From Henricia sp. BOLD:AAB3569 (Eukaryota; Echinodermata; Asteroidea; Spinulosida; Echinasteridae), in assembly GCA_037783545.1 (NCBI GenBank), contig JBBELK010000383.1, positions 496,001 through 560,000 of the forward strand: a DNA stretch of 64,000 nt, in the 5' to 3' direction. This document shows positions 26,730 through 38,700 of the stretch, piece after piece (the stretch's first letter is position 1; each line of letters opens with the position of its first letter). The position numbers were made by a program, and so were the translations under genes. Under the pieces are notes generated by a model. That model ran no database searches. It saw nothing but the letters and a program-made list of their open reading frames with translations, and was not told the DNA's origin.

Positions 26730-29700
26730 GTAAATTCATTTACTTTTATTACTAACACATTTCTCGGTTAAGTCTTCCTTAAAGCCATACATCATTAATT
26801 TTGCAGTTATCCACAATTTTACTTCAGCACGAGTTGACAAGAAAAAAACCTTACTAAAAGTGTTGATAGCGATAGTAACAAACACCACATAATTTTCCTC
26901 GTGTAAAATGGTACCTTTGTGAGAGAAAATGCCAACTAAAGTTTTCTTTTTTTAAATAATTGTCTGCAGACGATATTATTTACCATTTATTCATCACAAA
27001 AACGTGGGTGGATATGTTTAGGTGTTCTGAGGTATAACTGCATCTCTGTGGTTGAAATTTCGACAAGGCAGCTTATCAGTCACCATTATTCTTTACACTG
27101 CAATAACTTTGGTGCTATATCTATTACACCAACCTGGTGTAACACTTGACATTACTCTTTTGGTAAAGTAACACTAAAATATTTAAATATTATTGAATAT
27201 TTAGGTGTAAATTGTTCTGGTGTTAAGTAATGCTAAGTGGGCATGCGCGGAAATCCAGCTATTTGATTGGCTACAGGCGTTTCTGAAAATTGTTCCACTT
27301 TTGCACATACAAACCATAAGCACTGTGTTGTAATTGTGACTGAACTATCTGCACTGGTTTCTTTATCTGATCATGCCATACCCCTTACGGGGTTGACAAG
27401 AAAACAAGATTAAAGGCATTTGCCAGTCTTTTCATGTTTCACGACGAACGGATTAGTGCGGATAAATTGAATAAAGCAGTAAATATGCTCATCAAACAAA
27501 CGTTTCACAGTGAAACGTCTTTTTTTTAAAGGGAAATTGTCTCCAGTATTGCACCAGAGGAGAATCAGGTGACACCAATTGTATTAGAAAATAACACCGG
27601 TTCCTGGTGTAAAAAGTACACTGGAGTTGGTGTTAAAATATTTAAACACCAAATGCTCGTGTTACTTTACACCATGGGTGCTGTCTTATATAGATACTGG
27701 GAAAGAATCAAACTTAACAACTGTTTTTAAAAGTTTTCTAATCACGCGGAATAATGTTCAATCGTCTCCAATGAAACATTTTCTGTAACATATATTGGGC
27801 CTCTTTTTTTGCAAAACGAAGAGCACCTCTTTATTAAAAGGGACTGTGTCACGGTTTGCGCATGCGCCAAATCCTTTAATATTTTGACATACGTGCGGGC
27901 TCAGATGAATGTAGAGCAATTTAATTACACAACGCCATTGGTGCGTGTGCTATAGTTGTGTACATCGTGTACTTAGCACGTGCCGCATGGGCAGTGTGTT
28001 CGTTCATGAGTGTTTACAATACGCATAAAACAACTAATTGTACATCGTCTGGAAAAACATAATCGTACAGCGGTTGCGGCCACGGTGTCTTTTCAAGGAC
28101 AGAAGATATGCTGTAAAATTGCTGTCAGGACCAAATAAGCATGTCAGTTTTGATGGAAAACAAGGTTAAACAAATTGCTGTATCCAACCATGTCATTCAT
28201 ATCATTCGATGCCGTTACTAAAAAAAGTAATAATAATAACTACGTGACCACAGGCAGAATTCTGCCCGTCATGGCTGCCCTTTACCGATCCTTATATTTT
28301 CGCAATAAGCGATAGGATCGGGAACCAGTCTACTTCAATACCACATTTTAGAGAACTGATTGTATAGGACATAATTGAAATGTTTGCTTCCGCGTGAATG
28401 GGGTGTATATACCGTATCAAATAGCTGCCATCTTGTATGGCAGTTTATTTGTTCTTTGGGGACATTAAAGGTTGTACATTTTGTGCTTAAATTGTTTACC
28501 AATTTAAACATCAGAAGTTGCCCTGCAAGATGACAGCTGTTCGATATATTGCGCTGGTGTGATTTTTCGGCCCTGGCTATTCACAACTATATAATCTCCA
28601 AAACAAGAAACGCATTTTGTTTTTAATATCTTGATAATAACAGAAGTGTGTTTAATACAGTGAACTTGGGATCAAAAGGCACTTATCGACAAATCACTTC
28701 GGAATCGCTTTCAGGACTGTTCCGATTCAATGTTTTCCAAGTGATTCCCGCAGCAATGAAATTTGGCATTTCCTGTTTCTGGGAGAATTCTGTAGTCTCA
28801 GCAAACCAATTGTGTTGGGTTGATTAGACTTGCATGAGATGAGCTTACCTCTGGAGCTGCGCGATTTTTGTCATTCAAAAGGTGATGTGTGCCCCGATGT
28901 CGTACGCACACACTGATTTGTTATACTTTCGGCCAGTAGACAGAAATGAAATTTATAAAAATTTAGAAAATTTATAAACATTTGCACCAAAACCGAAATG
29001 GCACTTTTGTCAATATGTGCAAATTCACAAACTGAAACATTTTGTTCTGCTTATCTGCAAGAACTGCTCAATGCTGAGTGGGTCCGCCGTCATTTACAAT
29101 CACCTCAACACGCCGGGAAAAGGCATGCAACATAAAAAATGACACAGATCAGAAGATAAAAGACTTTATTTTATAGCCAAATAATGTTAACATATAATGG
29201 GATTGACAACTGAAGGCAAAGTCACGTATTTTGTTTTAAATTCGGTGTGATCATGTAATACCACATGACAGTGCATCTGCAGTAATGTTGACTTGCATGA
29301 CAAAGTCTTGTATTAAAGGCAGAAAAGACATTTAAAACGATATATACACATGTAAATTCAACATTTCTCAAGTCGACCGCTGATATTTGGAAGACAACGG
29401 GATTGAGCGTAAGAAATAGCCAGCAGGTTTTACTGACTGCAATTCTATAGAGAACATCTGGGATGCCATCAAACGTAAGGCCAACAATACGTGAAAGATG
29501 ACACTTCTTTGCAGGATTTGCAGCGCATTTTAAAGCAGGTATGGGCAAACTTAGATCAGCAGCGATTTCGAAATTTGATAAACAGCATGGGCAAAAGATG
29601 TCTGAGGTGATTGCAAAAGACGGCGGAGTAGGCGGACCCACTCATTATCGAACAGTTCTTGCAGATAAGCACTCTGTTACTTAACTGAAGTTAGGTCAAA

Positions 29701-32700
29701 GGGTAATAATGGCCACAAACAATTTTTCAGTGTGTAAAAGTTAACATATTGACAAAAGTGCAACTTCTCTTTTGGCGCAAAATTTCATAAAATGTCTACT
29801 GGCCAAAAGTAACCACTCATTGTGTGCGGAAGACATCGGTGCACGCATGTTGAATGACAAAAAAACAAAATAATAGTTTTTAAGTTACATAAAGAAGTAT
29901 TAGACGGAAACTTATCTTTTGTGTTGGGTATATGTTACATCTCTCAGGCTCTTCGATCTTTTTGGTCAGAGGCTTGCATGTTTTTAAACTCTGTAACAAA
30001 ACACATACAATCGGCCATAGATAGGAATTGACTGTACGATAACACTATACAGGGTGGATACAAAAAAACGAAACCGAGCTATTATTGCTAATTGTAACTG
30101 TAGTAGGGCACGTATGAATAAACGGGAGATATCATCTGTTAGGGTGGAATCTCCTCTTTCAAATGATACCCTGATCATGTCATTATGTTTCCGGTTGACT
30201 GAGCAGTGACCAGTGTTGTGCAAGGGTCTAGTTATGGATTTGCGCCACTTTCTCTAATGGCATAGCCTGTTTGGACGCCGGACCAAGTATCCAGTAGCCA
30301 AGGACGCCTCGGAAATTAACATGTCGATACAAATGTTGGTGGGAAAAAAACCTGCATTTTCTTAAACAGAACACTCAGTCCTACATGGGAATGCAGCGAG
30401 TTTTTGTTGAGTCCATGGTCTGGGCGAAGGAGAACTGGTCGGTAATCTGAAAACATTAACGCAATTCAGCAAGCCCTGCATGCAGCACGGAAAACGCAGC
30501 AGTCATAGACGAAATTGTTTAGCCGGGACTGGCCCTAACCATGTTCAACACAATTGTTCGGTGGTACCTTTACAGAATTGTGGCTCGTAAGACATCAACT
30601 GCTTTCTGGCGATCTTCAGAGGCATATTAGGTTTAGCCAATGGATACTTGATCGTCCAAACAGGCCATGCCATGGTTCAGGCCATGACTGGACGCCATTG
30701 AAGAAAGTGGCGCAAATCCCAAACTAGACCCTTGCATAACATTGATCATTGCTCAGTCAACCGGAAACATAATGACATGATCAGGGTGTCATTTTAAAGA
30801 GGAGATCCCACCCTAACAGATGATATCTCCCGTTCATTCATACGTGCATTACTTCAGTCACAATTAGCGATAATATCTCGGTTTCGTTTTTTTTATCCAC
30901 CCTGTATACATGTATACTTTTCTTTTTGTCAGGATTGCACGACTTATATTTGCCGTATGTCTCGGGATGACTGGGTGTATGTTGGCAGTTGGACTCTACA
31001 AATTTCACTTGTTAACGTCCATAACCAAGCATCTTCAGCATCCGTAAGTACACTGTTAGTTCGGAGTGGTTTCTTGGCTATATTTTCCGGAAAATGTACA
31101 GTAATTTGTCCCTATACCAGTATACATGTACATGTACTGTGTATCAGAAATGGCAGTGTCTCTAAAATCAGGAAAGGATACTAGAGGTTTATACGGGTAT
31201 TGTGGTTATATACCAGCAGGAAAATGTGTTGTGGACGCTGGCGTAAGGTTTTATTAAAGGAGTGTGTTCACACTTTTGACTCCCCCTCCCCCCTTTTCCC
31301 ATGGGTGTTGAGATTTTGATATATATCATCTTTTATTTTCTCATTAGGAATACAAACAAATCTTACCGCCGGTAATGGCAGCCGGCAGCGATACCGCCGT
31401 TATTTTTTTTAGCGGTACCGCTGTTATTTTGTTAACGGTACCGATGTTATTTTGGACCGCTATCACTGATACAGGCGGTTAGATTTGGGCGTCTTCGCTT
31501 ACTATTCTGCAATTGTGGTACTCAGTCTGTATATTTTTAAGGATATTGTCAAAAACATTCGATGTTAGTTTTGTAAAGTTAACTATTTTGTTCGGTTACA
31601 TAAAGCGGTGCAGTGATTACAACAACCTTTTTTTCTTCCATATCCAAATTGGAGATTGGAAATTTTTGGTTTTGTTCCCATGAATAATATTTTCGGGAGG
31701 TTTTTATATGATTATTAGGTTAGAACGAAATATATTTTCTGCAAAAATCTGGACCTTCCTTTTCGGCGAAAAATATTTGTCTCACTTTGTTCAGGATGTC
31801 CATGGTGCACTACCAACGTGAGTCTTCTAAATACACCAACAACAGCGGCTTGGAAGGATACTACGGCCTCGATCTCCCATCCACTTCGTTTGCTAACCTG
31901 CGGACTCGAATCCAGCATCTCCCATTTAGCCAAATGTATCGAGACACCCTGTTTTCGGACGTGACAAGACGAGAAAAATCGAGATCGAGCAGTTGGAGGT
32001 CGGATGACACCCAGTATGGTTTCGACACACAGTTCCTGAATTACATGGTATAACATAAAATACTGCGCGGTTTGAGCACAGAAAAAGAATATCAAACCAC
32101 TGACCTATGTACATTAGACTGACCACAACAGCTGGCTATGTGAGAATTGAAGCCACACGCCCGCCACCTTAGTACTCCTAAGACAGTGCTTTGCCTAGAC
32201 TGCTCCCCAGTCCATACGATCGCTTGTATTCCGCTTAACACATACAGACTAGCGAAGATAGCATAACCTGTCTAGGCAAGGCGAGTATTATTGGGTTTCA
32301 CTTTCTTGACAAACGGTTGCTATCCGCCATTACTGTGTCCATACTAAAGCACGCCAAAGCGGAAATAATTCAACACTGATAATTTAATGTTGACGAATAT
32401 TTTCGCAAATGTTGCGCAAGAAAATAACAATTGGCACGACTTTTAAATGCTGATAGACTGTTTGAAACTGGCATACCGTGCTTTTGTTGGCAAGTTGTTA
32501 AAAATGTTGAGACATGTTTTTTATTTTAGGGTTGATGGCAAAATTATCAGTGTTAAATTATTTCCACTTTGGCGTGCCATACGCGTGACGCCAACAACTA
32601 TCATATCCGCCATTACTGTGTCCATACTGTGGCACGCCAACACTGATATATAATTCAACACTGATAATTCTGCCATCAACCCTGAAAAACAAGTCTCAAC

Positions 32701-35700
32701 ATTTAAAAAAACTTGCCAACAAAAGCACGGTATGCCAGACTCAAACAGTCTATCAAAATTCAAAAGTCATGCCAACTTTGTTTTTTTCTTGCGCAACATT
32801 TGCGAATATATGCGTCAACATTAAATTATAGTCCATGGGCCAGAGGCGCCCACCGTGCACCCACACCGTCACCCCCCCCCCCCCCCCCCCCGAACCCCCT
32901 CCCCCCATAATTTACGAAACAACATTTTTCTAGTAGGTGTGCATCTGTACTTCATTTTACGGCATGTTAACATGATATTAACTGGGACTCACTACTTGAT
33001 TAATAATAATAATAATGAATATTTATATAGCGCAACGTTTCCACCCTCAAGGGCGCTCGAGGCGCTGAAATGCAAATTACACACTATTAAAGAAAACTAC
33101 ATTTGATCAAATGCCTTGTGCATGAGGTGGGTTTGAGACATGATTTGAAAGAGGATAGTGTATCACTTGATCTGATCTGAAAGGGCAATTCATTCCAAAA
33201 TCGGGGTGCTGCCACTGAGAAGGATCGACTTCCCCACGTGCGACGTGATCTTGGTTGATGGAGCAAGAGTTGACTACTAGAGCGTAAAGTGCGTGATGGT
33301 TTGTGATAAGAGAGCAGATCCGAGATGTATAATGGAGTCATGCCATTCAATGCCTTAAAAACAATGAGCATCATCTTGAAGATGATCCGATAATGTACCG
33401 GAAGCCAATGGAGTTTGTTTAGGACAGGTGAAATGTGGAAGAATTTTCTAGTTCGTGTAACCAGACGTGCCGCCGTGTTCTGAATGCGTTGTAAACGTGA
33501 AATTTGAACCGGTGGAATACCAAATAAAAGCGAGTTGCCCATGTCTAACCTGGATGTTATGAAAGAGTGAACGATTTGTTCTGTTGAGTCACGTGTCAAA
33601 TATTTCCGAATTCTGCCAATATTACGAACATGTAATGATGCAGAACGAACTGTCTGAGAAACATGATTTGTGAAAGACATTGCCGAGTCAAATATAATGC
33701 CGAGGTTACGAACATGATCACTGGGAATGACACGAGAATCGCCCACTGTGATGAAGGGAATTGTAACTTTGGACAACTGGTGTGATGAACCAATTACCAT
33801 GAATTCTGTTTTGTCGTTATTAAGTTTCAAGAAATTGTTTCGCATCCAATTGCGTATTTCACAAAGACAAGACTCAATGCGCGAAAGACAGGATTCAGCA
33901 GCTTGTTGATTGGGCACGAAAGACTGATACAGTTGAATGTCATCGGCGTACATGTGATATTGTAAATTGTGTTTCAAAATAATTTCCTTGAGCGGACAGA
34001 TGTACAAAGTGAACCATTGTGGGCCAAGAACAGATCCCTGTGGAACGGAAAAATCCAGGAAAACAGGTTCAGATGTGACGTTACCAATGCGGACGGACTG
34101 TGGCCTGTTTTCCAGATAATACTTACACCAGTGCTTGACCCTGCAGACCAACAATGTCGCGCAGCCTAGACAACATGACAGTATGGCCTACAGTGTCAAA
34201 GGCAGCACTCATATCAAGAAAAACAATGACAGATATTTGTTGGTTATCAAGAGCGGTCAAAATGTCGTTCTGAACACGCAGCAACGCCGTCTCCGTGCTA
34301 TGATTCGGTCTATAAGCAGACTGAAACACATCACAGGCTGTTGCTGCGCATAAGAACAGTTAATCTAGAAGACACAACTTGTTCAATTATTTTGGCTAGA
34401 AATTTTAGGTTTGAAACAGGTCTGTAATTCTTAAAAGTTTCTTTGTCCAACCCAGGTTTCTCGAGGAGAGGGCGAACTTGAGAATCTTTCAAAATGCGGG
34501 GGAAATAACCAAGAGACAATGATTTATTAACAATTCTAGTAATGAATGGGACAACATCGTCGCAGCAGTTCTTAATGAAGGATGTTGGTATGGGGTCCAG
34601 GTCACACGACTTCGATGGCGAGTTGGAAATTAACTTTTTGATTTCAAACTCAGAGGATGGATCAAAAGTAGTGAAACCTCCGAAAATATGCCGGCTAGGT
34701 GGGTGATCGACATAGTTGGATGAAAGTTCGGAACGGATACGAATGCTTTTATCAACAAAGAAGTTCGAAAATTGACTTGCTAGGATGTGATCATATTCCG
34801 AGGTAGGAAGTACTGGAGTCCGACTCTTGTGAAGCAGTTCATTGATGACACCATACAACTGCCTATGGTTTCCATGACAACCAGTGATCTGAGAAGAATA
34901 ATACTTCGCATTGGCCTTCTGGATTAGACTTGCCAACACCAGTCGCTGGGAACAATAGTTCTGTCTCTTAATTTCCAACTTTGTAGATCGCCACTTCCGT
35001 TCTAACCGTCTCAAGCATTGCCGTGCTGCACGTACATCCTCGTCGAACAATGATACGTTGGGCCCAAGTTTTAGACATCGCGTTCGCCAAGGGGCGTGCC
35101 TGTCAAGCACAGACAGGAGGGCTGATTCATACTGGCCGACACCGGTGTCGAGATCGACTGCGTCAATGTCGACACAGGAGAGCGCGGTGGATATATCCTG
35201 ACGAAAATTGTCCATGTCGATTTCTCTCAACCGACGAGTAGTAACAACAACTGTGGGCGCTGTTGGTTTTTTCATTGATAATGTACACATGATGGCAAAG
35301 TGGTCAGATAGTCCAGGGTGAATATAAGGGTCGTTAACTAGTGATGAATCTTCCCGTGTGATGAGCAAATCCAAGCAATGTCCACTGCGGTGAGTTGGTT
35401 GTGTGACGTGATGAACGAGCCCATATGATGATAACAATGAATTGAAACGGTTGGCAGCGGAGTCGGAAGGATTTTCAACATGAACGTTGAAATCACCAGT
35501 AATAAGAATGTCAGAGGTGCGTAACAAGTAGGATTTTATCAGAGTTTCGAAATCTTCAAGGAAGGAGCCGATGTTAACTTGACGTCCGTGCTTATCCTTC
35601 CCAGACCGGTAAATGTTGATGATACGGACAGATCTTGATCTGGAAGTGATCTCGACGTGAATGGATTCAAAGGATTCAATGGTAAGCGACAGAGTAGACT

Positions 35701-38700
35701 TCGTGAGAATTGCTACACCGCCGCCAGTCTTATGAGTTCTTGGGATATGATGAAATGAGTATCCAGGAGGACGCAGCTCTCTGATTATCAAGTCATCTCC
35801 AGCTTCCGGTTTAAGCCAAGTTTCTGTCACGGTCACGATATCAAGGTTGCTATTGTAGACAAAATCGGCAAATTCATGTGTCTTATTTCGAATTGATTGG
35901 GCGTTCAAAGAGCAAAAATTGATGTTTGATTCACGATGAGGGGGTAGATGTTTTAGATTGTTCAGGCAAACTCCCTTTTGTCCCTTTGGTGCCTGTTGTC
36001 GAGCGCCTGGAACATGACAGGCAGTTATTTTCCGTTGTTTCCTTCTGCCACCTCGTACGCCTCTATGAGTCGGAGTCTTTCGGTTTATTCCAAGGTAAAG
36101 TAAATCGTGCCATAGTTGAACAGGTACCGTTTGTGTATTGTTTGAAGAAGAAGCGATATCATATAAATGACACCTGCTGTACCTAACATCATCAGGATTA
36201 TTAATTTCCCTCATTCCATGAAAATCGGGTCCAGGGTTTGGGGAAATATCCCCACAAGAAAGACTTTACATTGAAAGTTGCTGATGCGTTGCTATAATAA
36301 GACACCCGAGTCGCCAGGAACCCATGGAAGCGGAACCTCCGAAGGACAGGGGCATTGTCTGGCTTCACGACCAGCGTGTGACCATGTAGTTGAACGCCAA
36401 CACAAAGAACAAGGAGGAAACGAAGCATATTGGTCACCATTGTTCCTAGAGTGTATGTTGTTACATGAACTCTCAAGCCCAAGACTTTTGACGGCCATTT
36501 TAATATTTTTAGGGTATGGGGTTATTCAAATATCCATTGTTCCGTCAAAAATCCGTCGTAGAGATACAAGTTACCCCTCAAAATGTAGGTCTTAGTGAGT
36601 TCTACACAGTGGTAAGTAGGTCAATTTTAAAGGGAGTTTCGCTAAATTTGGTAATCCTCGCCATCAAACAAAACTGTACGTGTAAATTAATAAAGTTTTA
36701 CTATAACATGATATTATACTGTCTCAACGTATTTTATTCGCCATATAAATACAGGTTAATTTTATTATATTGGTAGAAAGGCTTTCTGCCACAACGTGGG
36801 AAATAGGTGGGTCAATATAGCACCAAAAAGCCCTTAACATAAAAAACCTTACAGGCATGGAAGGGGTGGAGACAATTACTTCTCTAATATAACTGCTGAT
36901 GTCAGATGTAGCTAATTAATATTGTTCAGTAATGTGTATAACATGATACTGTGGCAAGACTGGCTGCACCAGCCACCATATGAGCCGCTAAGGCAGGGTG
37001 GGCCACTCTGCCAGAATTGCCTCCCCGACAACCTGCACTTCTAGGGCTGTTTTTGAGACATGGGTGTAAAAAGGTCTGGTAAGGCCTATCAGGTTTAATT
37101 ATGATAAAAACCTAACAAACTTGGCCATCCCGGTTCAGCCCGAAGCCATCCCGGTTCAGCCCGAAGCCATTTAATTAGCCAAGCTCAATGCCCTCCCAGC
37201 TATGCTCAAACCCCAAAACCCCAACCCGAAGCCATTCCGGCCCAACCCGAAGCCATTCCGGCCCAGCCCGATGCCATTCCGGCCGAGCCCGATGCCATCC
37301 CAGCCCAGCCCGAAGTCATCCAGCCCCAGCCCAATGCCCTCCCAGCAAAACCTGAAGTGCAAAAGCCCAGCCCAAAGCTACCCCGGCCCAGCCCAAAGCT
37401 CTCAAGCCCAGTCTGAAGGCCACCCTAGTCCAGCCGGAAGCTGTGGGATGACTTCGGGCTGGGCCAGGATGGCTTTGGGCTGAACTTAACTGGGATGGCT
37501 TCGGGCAGAGCTGAGAAGGCTTTGGACAAGGTTGGGAGGGTTCCGGGCTGCACTGGGATGTCTTTAGGTTGGGTCAGGGTGCAGTACGTGGCATTGGGCT
37601 GGGCCCGGGTGACGTTAGGCAGGGCCGGAATGGCATCGGGCTGGGCTGGGATGGCATAGGGCTGGGGTTTTGGGGTCAGGGCTGAGCTGGGAGGGCTTCG
37701 GGCTTGGCTGGAATGGCTTCAGGTTGGGCCGGGATGGCTTCAGAGTGGGCCAGGATGGCTTCGGGCTGGGCTGGCATGGTTTCGGGCTAAAAAGGGATGG
37801 CTTCGGGTTGGGTTGGGATGACTTAGAGCTGGGATGGGATGGCTTCGGGCTGGGGTTTTGGGGTTTGAGCGTAGCTGGGAGGGCATTGGGCTTGGCTGGG
37901 ATGACTTCGGGCTGGGCTGGGATGGCCTCGGGCTGGGCTAGAATTGCTTAAGTTGGGCCGGGATGGCTTCGGGCTGGGGTTTGAGCTAAGCTGGCGGGCT
38001 TGGCTGAGATGGCTTCGGCCTGGGCTAGAATGGCTTCAATAAGTTGGGCCGGAATGGCTTCGGACTGAGCCGGGATGGCTTCGGGCTGGGGTTTTGGGGT
38101 TGGGCCGAGCTGGGAGAGCATTGGGCTTGGCTGAGATGTCTTCGGGCTGGGCCAGGATGGCTTCAGGTTGGGCCTGGATGGCTTCAGGTTGGGCCTGGAT
38201 GGCTTCAGGCTGGGCCTGGATGGCTTCAGGCTGGGCCTGGATGGCTTCAGGTTGGGCCTGGATGGCTTCAGGTTGGGCCTGGATGGCTTCAGGCTGGGCC
38301 TGGATGGCTTCAGGTTGGGCCGGGATGGCTTCAGGTTGGGCCGGGATGGCTTCAGACTGGGATGGGATGGTTTCGGGCTGGGTCAGGATAGCTTCAGGTT
38401 GGGCAGGGATGGCATCAGACTAGACAGGAATGGCTTCGGGCTGAGCCAAGATGGCTTCGGGTTGGGCCGGGATGGCTTCGGGCTGGGCCGGGTTGGCATC
38501 GGGCTGGGCCGGGATGGCATCGGGCTGGGCCGGGATGGCATCGGGCTGGGCCGGGATGGCCTCGGCCTTGGCAGTATGGCTTCGGGCTGGGCCAGGATGG
38601 TATCGGGCTGGGCGGGGATGGCTTCGGGCTGGGCCGGGATGGCTTTATACACATTACTGAACAATATTAATTAGCTACATATGACATTAGAGAAGTCATT

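Larger units (their letters stand above)
33002..36460 (-). mobile_element. Non-LTR retrotransposon (CR1/L2-like group), nearly full length
   Basis: Inserted in antisense to gene B. The 3' end at 33002 has an (ATT)n tail and the CGCTATATAAATATTC motif common at LINE 3' ends in marine invertebrates. The host foldback arm stops at ...CTCACTACTTGATT and resumes at TGTTACATGAAC..., which fixes the boundaries. It encodes an apurinic endonuclease plus reverse transcriptase. Confidence 0.88.

Noticed and set aside
29222-29641. 139-codon minus-strand frame
   Set aside because: It is the antisense of a Tc1-like transposase remnant read on the plus strand.
37171-38674. Several open frames on both strands encoding heptad repeats
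   Set aside because: They result from a 21 bp minisatellite whose period is a multiple of three; open frames on both strands are expected.
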